Both the position numbers and the translations under genes were made by a program. From Buddleja alternifolia (lineage: Eukaryota; Streptophyta; Magnoliopsida; Lamiales; Scrophulariaceae): a stretch of DNA of 64,000 nt. Below, piece after piece: positions 34,582 to 46,392 of the stretch. The notes under the pieces were generated by a model. That model was given only the letters and a program-made list of their open reading frames with translations. It was not told the DNA's origin and made no database searches. Position 1 is the stretch's first letter; every line of letters begins with the position of its first letter. Location of the stretch: positions 6,859,001 to 6,923,000 of the forward strand of contig CM033405.1 of NCBI GenBank assembly GCA_019426215.1, given 5' to 3'.

Positions 34582-35748
34582 TCACCTTTCTGGAAATTCG
34601 TAGGATTTCTTAGCTTCCAGGTGGTGTTTGGGATAAAAACTATTGAGTAAAGTTTCTATGGGTGAAAGGGCAAGTAGCCTGTATGCATATATGTAGTACT
34701 ATATATGTAATGCCTATATATATTGAATAGATTGATGGTAGGAGGTGGGGAAAGGAATTTGGTGGCCTTTTTTCTACTAGACACGTCCACCTCCAACTCT
34801 TTTTCTTCTCTTTTATCAACCCAACTTTAGAAAGCAACTACAATGTAATCTCCAAAATTATAAGATGGTGCATTAAAACCCATATTCACTTCTAAGCATT
34901 TATAGTGCATCCCTTTATTATAGGATTTGTTACGTTCTAGTCAAAGAATATTTTATACTCACTCTCTGAGATTTTAAGTAGATATAATCCTCTATATTAA
35001 AATCACAAAAGATTATAGATTATTAAGCTTACAACTTTGAAATGAGGGGGCCCCCTACAAAGAATTCGTCCCCGAATTCTCACTAATTTTATTTTCTTAT
35101 ATGTCTTATAATACCAATCTCTAATTGTCATAGCCTTTCTAGATTATCATTCTCAACAAAGAAGATGAGCTCGTATATCATAACTCGAAATCAGGTGAAG
35201 TGTCAACACAAGTTTCCAATACTTCTATGTCATGTGTTATTAGCGATTATATGAAGAATAAAAGACAAAGTAACCTTAAAAAAAATTGTCATATAAGATG
35301 ATTCTATCGAGGGACAAAATGATAGATGTTATCAATAGTGATAAAAAGAAGTTGTTTCGGTGAATTACAGTGAGATTAAAAGTCTGGAAGAACAAGGAAT
35401 TCCCAATATCAGAAATAAATATGTTTAATCACAAGCTGTAAGTTTCTATAGAGTGATGAAAAATTAATAGGATCAATGTATACAAGAATCAGGTCAAACT
35501 CCGACGGTTTGAACATAACATGTCAATACAAAAGAATGGGAAATACAAATAAGAAATGCTTACCAGCGACGGAACAAATTAATTACGTTGTTGGTATGTA
35601 CCCGAATAACTCGGAACCCATTTGAGTATATGTGATGAAAATAAACTGAAAGAGCAAACAAATTTAGTGATGGATGCACTGGGACTTCCCTTTCAATCAT
35701 TTTAGGAGACTTGGCAAGCAGAATCGATTGACACAAGGAAGACGATGT
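34582..35748. other. Non-coding stretch with a possible Gypsy polypurine tract
   Basis: No gene seen. Around 35048-35085 the minus strand reads TTCGGGGACGAATTCTTTG, then GTAGGGGGCC. This resembles the end of chromovirus pol plus a polypurine tract, with AT-rich LTR-like sequence to its left (34900-35045). The assignment is weak. Confidence 0.35.
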
Positions 35749-36331
35749 TGTTAGGAATCAACGCGCATGAACGAACTTTAAAATAAGAATCAAAGCAAGA
35801 AAACGAGACAACATGTTTACGTGGTTCGGCAAAATCCGCCTACGTCCACGAGAGTTTCCGTTCTTCCACTATGAGAGAAATTTACCAGTACAAAAATACA
35901 CACTTGAGTTTATAGACAAACTCAAGAAGACCACTCTTGTACAACCACTCTCAAAGTTATATAGAACACTCTCCCAACCCTTTTGTATTTCCCCAAGAGA
36001 AAAACCCACAAGTGTTTCCCGTAGCCAACAATTTATTTCTCACAATAAATTGCTCCTAACTCACTACACACTTATGTCTCCTATTCTCTCTTGCTCTCTT
36101 TGGTTGGTGTGTTTACAAATGAAGAAATGACCCTCTATTTGTAGGCAATTTCCAAGCCCACAAGATTGAATCCATGCCTTCCATTCTTTTGCATTAATCT
36201 TGGCCATCAATTCTTTTGCAAGTTGGTTCATATGTCATCCATGACATTTGCCAATGGATAGGTCATGCATAGGTCATGTATGACATCCATTTCCTTTTTT
36301 TTTTATTTGTGTCTCCACACAACACCCATCA
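35749..36331 (-). repeat. 3' LTR of the 35749-40114 element
   Basis: Its partner is at 39531-40114. The TATA-like box of the other copy is TACAAATA here (about 36138-36145, minus). Just inside it (36332-36345) the minus strand reads CCAAGTGGTAGAT, a likely polypurine tract. Confidence 0.92.
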
Positions 36332-36586
36332 ATCTACCACTTGGAGACCAAACTCAAAGTTGAAGGCACAATCTCTTTGTGAACTTTGTTCCCCTTCTTT
36401 GAACCTTCGCCACTACCCTATTCTTTTGGTGATCAACCAACTCCTTAATACTGTGACTTATCCATCTCGGTCCAACTGACCCTTGGATATAGGTTACTCC
36501 CAAGATCCGGAACATGTCTCACAACCCCGCAACTTTCGTTGCCATCCTCCTCACTAGAGGATAACCACCTTGGTCAACCCGTCTCA

Positions 36587-37240
36587 CACTACTACAAAAA
36601 TAAACTATTACAGCGCAATTATTACAGCGGTTTTGAAAAAACCGCTGAACGGAGGCCCCTATTACAGCGGTTCATAATGAACCGCTGTAATAGGCAACCT
36701 ATTACAGCGGTTCATAATGAACCGCTGTAATAGGCAACCTATTACAGCGGTTCTTTAGTGAACCGCTGTAATAGGTCGAACCTATTACAGCGGTTCACTA
36801 AAGAACCGCTGTAATAGATCAAAATATTTAAAAACAATTCCCCCCCAATTTTTCCCGCCCAAAATTTTTCTGACCTTAAAAAAAAAAAAAGACCTATTAC
36901 AGCGGTTCTTCAAAGAACCGCTGTAATAGGTCAAAATATTTTAAAAAAAATTCCCTCCCAATATTTCCTGCCCAAAATTTTTCGGACCTAAAAAAAAAAA
37001 ATCAACGACCTATTACAGCGGTTCTTCAAAAAACCGCTGTAATAGATCAAAATATTTAAAAAAAATTCCCCCCCATTTTTCCCGCCCAAAATTTTCCTGA
37101 CCTATTACAGCGGTTCTGAGAAGAACCGCTATAATAGGCTTTGACCGAAAATAAAAATCCTCTTTATATCTCTCACTCCTCTTTCTCTTCTTCATTTGAA
37201 ATTTGAAATTTCATCTTCTTCATTTCCTCTTTATCTCTCA

Positions 37241-37275
<35 letters not shown>

Positions 37276-38008
37276 AGCGCCGCCGACACTACCACCTCCA
37301 TCAACGCCGCCGACACCACCTATATGTATGGGTGTATGTATATTTGTGTATGTGTGGATATATTTATTTTGTGTATATGTGGGTGTATATGTATATTTTT
37401 GTGTGTGTGGGTGTATGTATATTTTTGTATTTATGAAAATATTTTTCGGTTGAAATGTTGATGTATCGGAATGACATGAAATTCATACGATCATAGAGAA
37501 ATGGTATTCTAAACAAAACGCATGACGATGTCATGCGATCTCGGGATTTTAGCCATTTGAGATCGTTTAAGGCCTCAAATTTGCGTTTTTTTACGAAAAT
37601 AGGGTATTTTTATAATAAAATGCAAATTGGAGGCCTTAAACGATTTCAGATGGCTAAAATCCTGAGAGCGCAAGTAATTACTTGCGTTTTGTTCGGAATG
37701 CCGTTTCGCTGTGACCGTGCAAATTTCGTGTCATCTCAACACGGTCAAAAAAAAAAATTTTTTTTTAAGAGTCCTGTTACAGCGGTTTTTTCCAAAACCG
37801 CTGTAATAGGTCCCTTAAAAATAAAAAAAAAAAATTTTTTTTTTTTAATAGCGGTTATAAAAATAACCGCTGTAATAGGTATCTATTACAGCGGTTTTTA
37901 ACCGCTGTAATAGGCCTGATCCCAATTACAGCGGTACCTATTACAGCGGTTAAAACAGCTGTAATTGGCCAAAAAAAACCGCTGTAATAGGTCATTTCTG
38001 TAGTAGTG
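36587..38008 (+). mobile_element. Non-autonomous CACTA with internal hairpin, 1422 bp, TSD TCA
   Basis: It starts CACTACTACAAAAATAAAC and ends ATTTCTGTAGTAGTG, with TCA at 36584-36586 and 38009-38011. Left subterminal palindromes lie at 36601-37140 and right ones at 37775-37990. Between them are (CT)n, CCG-rich triplets, a short TGTGGGTGTATGTATATT array (37320-37435) and a long inverted repeat (37456-37744). It is nested in the LTR element 35749-40114. Confidence 0.94.
37456..37744. repeat. Long internal inverted repeat (hairpin) of CACTA
   Basis: The left arm (37456 to about 37590) and right arm (about 37612-37744) are complementary over roughly 130-145 bp with scattered mismatches; TTTAGCCATTTGAGATCG pairs with its near-complement around 37650. 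The loop is about 20 nt. Equivalent hairpins are at 46340-46605 and 47411-47697. Confidence 0.88.
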
Positions 38009-38229
38009 TCACGACATCCTTACACCAAGGACTTTTCTGCTTTGGTCAACCTGTCTCACGACACCCTTACACCAAAGACTTTCCCGTTGACTATCTTGGA
38101 TCTTCCCACATATCTGCTCCCTGCCAACTGCATGAGCTATGTCTTGATCCATCCGCCAACACTTTTGGTTTTTCAATGGCAACTCGGATCCCCCACATAT
38201 CTGCATAATGCTCCCACTGCACTAGCTAT

Positions 38230-38975
38230 GTCTGATCTATCTGCAAACAAAACCCCGGCTCCGCGTTCTGCCCCGGCTCCGTGTTCTGCCCCGGCTCCGC
38301 GAATCTGCCCCGGCTTCGCGTTCTGCCCTGGCTTTGCGAATCTGCCTACCCGGCTCCGCGAATCTGCTTCGACTCCGCGTTCTGCCACGGCTTCGCGAAT
38401 CTGCCTACCCGGCTCTGCGAATCTGCCACGGCTTCGAGTTCTGCCCCGGCTCCGCGAATCTGCCTACATGGCTCCGCATCCTGCCTCGGCTCTGCGAATC
38501 TGCCTACCCGGCTTCGCATCCTGCCCCGGCTCTGCGAATCTGCCTACCCGGTTTTGCATCCTGCCCCGGCTCTGCATTCTGCCCAGGCTCCACGTTCTGC
38601 CCCGGCTCCGCGAATCTGCCTAACCGGCTTCGCATCCTGCCCCGGCTTTGCGAATCTGCCTACCCGGCTTCGCATCCTACCCCAGCTCAGCGAATCTGCC
38701 TAACTCGGCTTTTCACATATTGCCCCAGCTCAGCGAATCTGCCTAACCCGGCTTTTCGCATCTTGCCCCAGCTCAGTGAAGGCCTAACTCGGCTTCACAT
38801 CTCGCCCCCAGCTCAGCGAAATTGCCTAACCCGGCTTTTCGCATCTTGCCCCGACTCAGCGAATCTGCCTAACTCGGCTTCGCATCTTACCCCGACTCAG
38901 CGAATCTGCCTAACCCGGCTTCGCATCTTGCCCCCAGCTCAGTGAAGGCCTAACTCGGCTTCACATCTTGCCCCC
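38230..38975. repeat. GC-rich minisatellite in the LTR element
   Basis: Units of about 18-36 bp built from TCTGCCCCGGCTCCGCGAA and CTGCCTACCCGGCTTCGCAT, repeated more than 20 times with drift. On the plus strand the open frames read as ESAYPA and LRILPRL repeats. On the element's sense (minus) strand they are not open for long. They are not supported as proteins. Confidence 0.8.
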
Positions 38976-39234
38976 ATGACTTCCAGCCCCACGGTCAACC
39001 CCTCTTGGCCCAGTTTTCTGCCTTCATTGATTATCCACATGGTCACGCCTCCGTAATTCCGCCTCCCCGGTCCCCGGCTTGCTCGTTCTTCCGCCCTCTT
39101 GGCAACACGAGTCTGGCCCCTTGACCTCTGGCTATACGGTTCTGCTTTTGGCTCCGTAACTCCGCCTCCCCGATCCCTGGCTTACTCGTTTTTCCGCCCT
39201 CTTGGCAACACGAGTCTGGCCCCTCGACCTCCGA

Positions 39235-39516
39235 CTATACGAATCTGCCCCCGGCACTGCAACTGTTCCCACTGGCTTCATGTCTACCCAACCCGGCAAC
39301 ATAAACCTGCCTTCGCTGTTGCGACTCTGCCTCTGCATCTGGCATCACGATTTTCAACGTTTTCTCGTTAACGTTCAACGGGATAAGCCCCAAAACTTGC
39401 AGCATGATCTCCTGCAACTCTCAGTCTGCATCTGTCACCTTTTCAGGCTTTTTCCCCGACTCTTACTTTACCATCTTCAGACGCCATTGATTTGCCCACG
39501 GATCGCTGTAACCCGT
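39235..39516 (-). pseudogene. Gag-start remnant of the LTR element
   Basis: Just downstream of the primer site the minus strand has ATG at 39487, opening MASEDGKVRVGEKA and then a stop. A second frame (39417-39235) reads LGLIPLNVNEKTLKIVMP. The position fits a decayed gag N-terminus. No domain is recognised. Confidence 0.4.
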
Positions 39517-39528
39517 GCTCTGATACCA
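39517..39528 (-). promoter_or_regulatory. Primer-binding site, tRNA-Met type
   Basis: The minus strand reads TGGTATCAGAGC two bases inside the 5' LTR. This is the standard copia primer site complementary to initiator tRNA-Met. Confidence 0.92.
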
Positions 39529-39530
39529 GT

Positions 39531-40114
39531 TGTTAGGAATCAACGCGCATGAACAAACTTTAAAATAAGAATCAAAGCAAGAAAACGAAACAACATGTTT
39601 ACGTGGTTCGGCAAAATCCGCCTACGTCCACGAGAGTTTCCGTTCTTCCACTATGAGAGAAATTTACCAGTACAAAAATACACACTTGAGTTTATAGACA
39701 AACTCAAGAAGACCACTCTTGTACAACCACTCTCAAAGTTATATAGAACACTCTCCCAACCCCTTTGTATTTCCCCAAGAGAAAAACCCACAAGTGTTTC
39801 CCGTAGCCCACAATTTATCTCTCACAATAAATTGTTCCTAACTCACTACACACTTATGCCTCCTATTCTCTCTTGCTCTCTTTGGTTGGTGTGTTTACAA
39901 ATGAAGAAATGACCCTCTATTTATAGGCAATTTCCAAGCCCACAAGATTGAATCCATGCCTTCCATTCTTTTGCATTAATCTTGGCCATCAATTCTTTTG
40001 CAAGTTGGTTCATATGTTATCCATGACATTTGCCAATGGATAGGTCATGCATAGGTCATGTATGACATCCATTTCCTTTTTTTTTTGATTTGTGTCTCCA
40101 CACAACACCCATCA
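39531..40114 (-). repeat. 5' LTR of the 35749-40114 element
   Basis: It contains a TATA box TATAAATA (minus, 39925-39918) that is intact here and mutated in the partner LTR. The R/U5-like part around 39596-39752 is nearly the same as in the LTRs of the unrelated element at 59410-62245. Confidence 0.92.
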
Positions 40115-40119
40115 GATGT

Positions 40120-41714
40120 AGTCAGTAATGGTCAAATACTCTGAAAAATTAGAAGACAAGTTCGAGGATGGAAAGCCAAATAACTTCTCAGTGGTAGAAT
40201 ATCAAACTTTAAATAGATTATGATGGGATACGAAGGCCAAATTAACGAGTCATACAATAAGTTGTAGCTCAAAATTGTTTTTGTAACTCGCTGATGGTTA
40301 CAACTGATGTCAATGTTAATTGGGAGAAATATGATATATAAATAGAATATGATGATAAAAATTGTATTCTCAACCCCGATAGATTCAATATGGTAAGTTA
40401 AGACTAAAGACAAGAAGGGACACTCAAGGGATAAAACTAGCACTATTTTGAATAGAGGTTGTAATACTGAAGAATGAGATGGAACTCAAAATAAGTATTC
40501 TAAGAAATGAGATGGAAAGTATATGCTTTAGCAAAAAGGGGAAGGATAATGGCATAACCATAATGTTCTTACCAATAGTTGAAGGATTATCTATATCTAT
40601 ATCTATAATCTATAATCTATCTATAATAATAATAATAATAACTATTATAAAAGTGTGAATGTTAGGAGATGATTTACATTGTTTAACTATTTTGTAGAGA
40701 CTAAAATATCCTTATGTGAATATTATGCTAGAGAAAAAAAGCGAGGTTCATTAAGTAAATAAATTATTCTATTAATAATTAATTTATTCTAGCCTTCTTA
40801 ATGTTAGTTCATTGTATGTACTACTATAATAAATGAGTCAATTTCTTCATTGTATATGTTCATAAGTGATTTTGTATTTGCTTTTTCTTATTAAATATTA
40901 TTTGATATCTTTGTAAAAATGGTTGATAAGTATTAGTAGTTAATAATTGTTTCCATTAAATATAAAATATCCAACTCATGCACAAGCCGCGTAGTATAGA
41001 TTAAGATAGCTGATCATTCTTAATTACTGAATGCATTAAAGTCACTAATTGTTCTAGAAGTTTAATTGCATAGATTATTGTTTTGTGTTTGTCCTTTCAT
41101 TTGCAAAAGTAAAACAAATTGTTGAGGCATAAGTGGAGGAGCAGGATCAGAGGGAATTCTCAGGTGAGAGGGATAAGAAACGGTCTGAAAGCATCAAACA
41201 TTGTCATGAAGAGGACTAACTTCTACCGCTGGTTCAAGATTGTGCATTTCAATATTGTGAATGGTTAGGTTTGATTTATGTTGGCTCAATCATGTATCTG
41301 ATTATTGAGCTTTTTCTTATATATGGAAACGAATTATCTTTAAAAAAATTTAATAATACTGCAATTGGTCGAATTCGTTTGCTATTTTTTAGATGGTTGA
41401 TATGTATAAGTAGTAAATAGTTTTTTGTATTTCATCACCAATTTTATTCTAGAATTTGTAATACTTTTTTTGACTAACGAGCATCATAAAAATTTTCTAT
41501 GGACTTTAAATAAATTATATCATATGTTACAAATTTCGATGCACATTCCACATGAATTATATAACATAACATGAGAAAGTTTAATAATCAAATTTGAGGG
41601 GGAAAATTGTTGGGTTGTAGGTAATATATCTCATTTTGCATGCTTTACTTACGTTGTCTCTTAAAAATCATTATAAAACTTAGTTGAAATGATAACATAA
41701 AACCATAAATACAA
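40120..41714. other. AT-rich stretch with a microsatellite; no gene seen
   Basis: A TATC/ATA microsatellite lies at about 40590-40640. Near 41595-41612, GAGGGGGAAAATTGTTGGG resembles a polypurine tract next to an LTR start, but no partner LTR was found. There is no open frame with recognisable content. Confidence 0.45.
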
Positions 41715-43208
41715 AAAAAATATTCCTACCATTATGAGAGTTGCCCAACAAACACGTAATTGGAAGTAAAGGAAATATATAGGAGAAAGAAATATTCTCA
41801 CTCCATATAACCTCTCCCAAAAATAAACAAATGAGAATTCTATTTATAATTCACCTATTCAGTTTTGGTTTTTTAATTTAACAAGAAGGAGTCATGCAAT
41901 TAGTGTTTTTATTTATACTTATAGATAAATTCATCTTTACTATACCATCTAGCATTGTAAGAAGAATAAGTTTATTGGCAAGCAAATGAGAAGTTATTTT
42001 AAAAAAAAACTACAAAAAAACATAAGGGCTAGCTTTAAATGAATCTGGGTTGGTGTCTCATTATCTTTCTTAAAGATTCACATAATCAATGAGATTGAAT
42101 GATAAATTAAACGAGGATTAGATTGGATTATCTTACATACTAAACTTTTTTACAGTTACAAAATTTACATTTGAGTCCAAAGGGCAATGCTCATAGCTAG
42201 TCCCTGTATCTAACATATATATTATTATTGATAGTCCTCAGTAATTTTATATTACTAAAAATATCAGATAATATACTCCATACGAACTATTTGTGAAATC
42301 ATAGACTAATATATATTTGTTTTATTAAATTAGAAGTATCCAATGTTGTACTTTATATATAAAGATATATATACATCTATGTAAGGAAAATATGTATACA
42401 AGAAAAACCTCAAAAATCTAAGTAATGCAATACTATCTATAGTCTTATATAAAGTATGAGTAGCTTTTAGTGTTTTGCATTTCTCAATATTTTTGTGAAA
42501 ATTAAAACGGACTTATTCAAAATAGATGAAAAATACTATTTTACATGGCGATAATCAATTTCCTATATTCTAGCACAAGGTTTCCTAAATAATTTATTCT
42601 TAAATGCCTAATTATGAGTACTAACATCTTAATCGAGTTGTAAGTGATAAAAATGATTAGTTAATAACTTCTACGATTATTCAACTTGAATTTTGTAAAA
42701 TACTTTTCCTACAAACTTTAGGAGACTGACAACTCAAATCACGCATTTTGTCTCCGTTATTTTGTCATTTATGAATTAATGTGAATCCTTAAATGTTTAC
42801 ATAGTGAGGTAAACAGTATATGACATGGGCCTGATCATTTAGTTTAACTTTTTGATAGTAAAAGAAATGTAACATTGTGAGTTATTTGTAATATTCATAT
42901 ATATGATGTTTTGTAATCATATTAACTTAATTACAGGAATAGAACACTATTTTTGCAACAAGAAAGAACAAGGGAAGTGATATTCCAATCCCTGAAATGG
43001 GATTTGCAAGTAATTAAAGATTGAGGGTCTTATAAATAGAAGACTCACACTACTACAAAAATACACTATTATAGTGCACCTATTACAGCGGTTTTGGTAA
43101 AACCGCTGAACGGAGGCACCTATTACAGCGGTTCCGCGTGAACCGCTATAATAGGTCGTTGCTCTAATTTAAAAACAATTTGCCCGCCCCCCCCCCCCCC
43201 CCCATTTC

Positions 43209-43266
<58 letters not shown>

Positions 43267-43695
43267 CTCGGTCTCTCTCTCTCTCGATCCCCTCCAAAAG
43301 CTCGGCACCACCACCACCGGCGCCGCCTCCACCACCACCACCGTAAGCTTCTTCTCTCTTTGTGTGGGTGTATTTGTGTATGTTTGGGTGTATGTATATT
43401 TGTGTATGTGGGGTGTATGTATATTTGTGTGTGTAGGTGGGTGTATGTATATTTTTGTATGTGTGGGTGTATGTATATTTGTGTATTTGTGGGTGTATGT
43501 ATATTTGTGTATGTGTGGGTGGGTGTATGTATATTTTTGTATGTGTGGGTGTATGTATATTTGGGTATGTATGGGTGTATGTATATTTGTGTATGTGTGG
43601 GTGTATTATTTGTGTAATTGCAAAAATACAGAAAAAAAAAATTACTATGTCGGAATGACACAAAGTTCGCATAGTCATAGTGAAATGGCGCTCGA
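41715..43695. repeat. Tandem segmental duplication, copy 1
   Basis: It begins ATATTCCTACCATTATGAGA and runs at high similarity to copy 2 (44262-46392) through AT-rich non-coding DNA and into a CACTA end. It stops abruptly inside the CACTA hairpin at about 43695. Confidence 0.9.
43048..43695 (+). mobile_element. CACTA, left part only (copy 1 of duplication)
   Basis: It starts CACTACTACAAAAATACAC, preceded by TCA. It has the subterminal repeats, a poly-C run and (CT)n (43188-43265), CAC triplets, and the TGTGGGTGTATGTATATT array (43363-43610). The sequence leaves the family at about 43690, where the left hairpin arm should continue. The right end is missing. Confidence 0.88.
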
Positions 43696-44261
43696 ACGTG
43701 GGGAAGTTCAACGTTTGAATGTTGAGAGAGTTTATGCCTGAACGTGGGAAGATGTTACACGCGGACACCAGGGATACTAACGTTCAAACGTTGAAGTCGA
43801 CAGAACAGTTTTATTTACAAATTCTACACTTACACGGACTCTTCTCAACCTATGCCTATAAATATAAAGTGATGCAGTAGGGTTAAAGAGCAGCGTTTTT
43901 TAGAGTTCTTCCCCTGCAATATTCCTTCTTTTAGATAGAGAGTTAGTCTGGGGTTTTATCCTTTGTAATTCTCCAAAAAAGTAGAGGAAGCTTGAAGGAA
44001 GAAGAAGATTTTCTACACAGTCGCATGGAGTTTTTGTTATTTGTTTATTACTTTCATGAATACTTTAGTTGTTTTTTATATCATTATGAGTAGCTAAATT
44101 TGTAGACGAAGGCCATGCTTAGGCCGAATTATGATTTTTGAGTAATAAAAGTATTTCTCGTATGAATAATTTATACTGCTTTGTGTTATAATCTTGTTCT
44201 CAATGCTTAGTGTGTCTGGCAAATATATTTAAGATCTAATGCTTAATTTATTTGTTCGGGA
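43696..44261 (+). other. LTR-like fragment between the two duplicates
   Basis: Not related to the duplicates. It has a TATA box (CCTATAAATATAAAG, about 43855-43869), a leader-like region and ATTATGAGTAGCTAAATTTG near 44085, a phrase I associate with plant Gypsy LTRs. An inverted repeat (TTCAACGTTTGAATGTTGA at about 43706; complement at about 43778) lies at its left. No flanking duplication was found. Confidence 0.4.
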
Positions 44262-45812
44262 GAAAAAAATATTCCTAGCATTATGAGAGTTGCCCAACAA
44301 ACACGTAATTGGAAAAGAAAAGGAAATATATAGGAGAAAGAAATATTTTCACTCCATATAACCTCTCCGAAAAATAAACAAATGAGAATTCTATTTATAA
44401 TTCACCTATTCAGTTTTGGTTGTTTAATTTAACAAGGAGTAATGAAATTAGTGTTTTTATTTATATTTATAGATAAATTCATCTTTACTATACCATCTAG
44501 CATTGTAATAAGAATAAGTTTATTGGCGAGCAAATGAGAAGTTATTTTTAAAAAAACTACAAAAAAACATAAGGGCTAGCTTTAAATGAATCTAGGTTGG
44601 TGTCTCATTATCTTTCTTAAAGATTCACATAATCAATGAGATTGAATGATAAATTAAACAAGTATTAGATTGGATTATCTTACATGCTAAACTTTTTTAC
44701 AGTTACAAAATTTACATTTGAGTCCAAAGGGCAATGCTCATAGTCCCTGTATCTAACATATATATTATTATTGATAGTCCTCAATAATTTTATATTACTA
44801 AAAATATCAGATAATATACTCCATACGAACTATTTGTGAAATCATAGACTAATATATATTTGTTTTATTAAATTAGAAGTATCCAATGATGTACTTTATA
44901 TATAAAAATATATATACATCTATGTAAGAAAAATATGTATACAAGAAAAGCCTCAAAAATCTAAATAATGCAATACTATCTATAGTCTTATATAAAGTAT
45001 GAGTAGCATTTGGTGTTTTGCATTTCACAATATTTTTGTGAAAATTAAAACGGACTTATTCAAAATAGATGAAAAATACTATTTTACATGGCGATAAACA
45101 ATTTCCTATATTCTAGCACAAGGTTTCCTAAATAATTTTTTCTTAAATGCCTAATTATGAGTATTAACATCTTAATCGAGTTGAAAGTGATAAAAATGAT
45201 TAGTTAATAACTTCTACGATTATTCAACTTGAATTTTGTAAAATACTTTTCCTACAAACTTTAGGAGACTGACAACTCAAACGCATTTTGTCTCCGTTAT
45301 TTTGTCATTTATGAATTAATGTGAATCATTAAATGTTTACATAGTGAGGTAAATAGTATATGACATGGGCATGATCATTTAGTTTAACTTTTTGATTGTA
45401 AAAGAAAAGTAACATTGTGAGTTATTTGTAATATTCATATATATGATGTTTTGTAATCATATTAACTTAATTACAGGAACAGAACAGAATTTTTGCAACA
45501 AGAAAGAACAAGGGAAGTGATATTCCAATCCCTGAAATGGGATTTGCAAGTAATTAAAGATTGAGGGTTTTATAAATAAAAGACTAACATTACTACAAAA
45601 ATACACTATTACAGTGCACCTATTACAGCGGTTTTGGTAAAACCGTTTAACGGAGGCACCTATTACAGCAGTTCCACGTGAACCGCTATAATAGGTTAGG
45701 CCTATTACAGCGGTTCAAGCTTGAACCGCTGTAATTGAACCGCTGTAATAGGCCGTTGCCCTAATTTAAATATTTTTTGCCCGCCTCCCTCCCCCCTCCC
45801 CCTCATTTCACC

Positions 45813-45849
<37 letters not shown>

Positions 45850-46392
45850 GATCCCCTCCAAAAGCTCGGCACCACCACCACCACCGTAAGCTTCTTCTCT
45901 CTCTGTGTGTGGGTGTATGTATATTTATGTATGTGGGGTGTATGTATATTTTTGTTTGTGTGAGTGTATGTATATTTGTGTATCTGTGGGTGGGTGTATG
46001 TATATTTTTGTATGTGTGGGTGTATGTATATTTATGTATGTGTGGGTAGGTGTATGTATATTTTTGTATGTGTGGGTGTATGTATATTTGTGTATGTGTG
46101 GGTGTATGTATTTTTGTGTATGTGTGGGTGGGTGTATGTATGTTTGTGTATGTGTGGGTGGGTGTATGTATGTTTGTGTATGTGTGGGTGTATGTATAAT
46201 TGTGTTTGTGTGGGTGGGTGTATGTATATTTTTGTATGTGTGGGTGTATGTATATTTTGGTATATGTGGGTGTATGTATATTTTTGTATGTGTGGGTGCA
46301 TTATTTGTGTATTTGCGAAAATACGAAAAAAAAATTAGTTTGTCGGAATGACACAAATTAAAGTTTGCATAGTCATAATGAAACGGCGTTCT
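44262..46392. repeat. Tandem segmental duplication, copy 2
   Basis: It matches copy 1 from ATATTCCTAGCATTATGAGA onward with small indels (for example a 4-bp loss near 44745). The shared part ends inside the CACTA at about 46392; the CACTA itself continues to 46776 only in this copy. Confidence 0.9.

Larger units (their letters stand above)
35749..40114 (-). mobile_element. Complete non-autonomous LTR retrotransposon, TSD GATGT
   Basis: Two LTRs of 583 and 584 bp (35749-36331 and 39531-40114) begin TGTTAGGAATCAACGCGC and end CACAACACCCATCA. The 5-bp duplication GATGT lies at 35744-35748 and 40115-40119. The primer site (tRNA-Met type, minus) is at 39528-39517, so the element runs on the minus strand. 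The internal region is about 1.8 kb once the 1422-bp CACTA at 36587 is removed, with no pol. The LTRs differ at about a dozen sites by eye. It is best described as a short LARD- or TRIM-like derivative of a copia element. Confidence 0.92.

Noticed and set aside
35813..36130. 105-codon frame found identically at 39595-39912, and shorter versions at 59582 and 61767
   Set aside because: It lies within LTRs and antisense to the elements; the repeated occurrence is due to the shared LTR core, not to a gene family.
38006..38945. Frames of about 200 codons with ESAYPA and LRILPRL repeats
   Set aside because: They are on the strand opposite to the element's transcription and are open only because of the GC-rich minisatellite.
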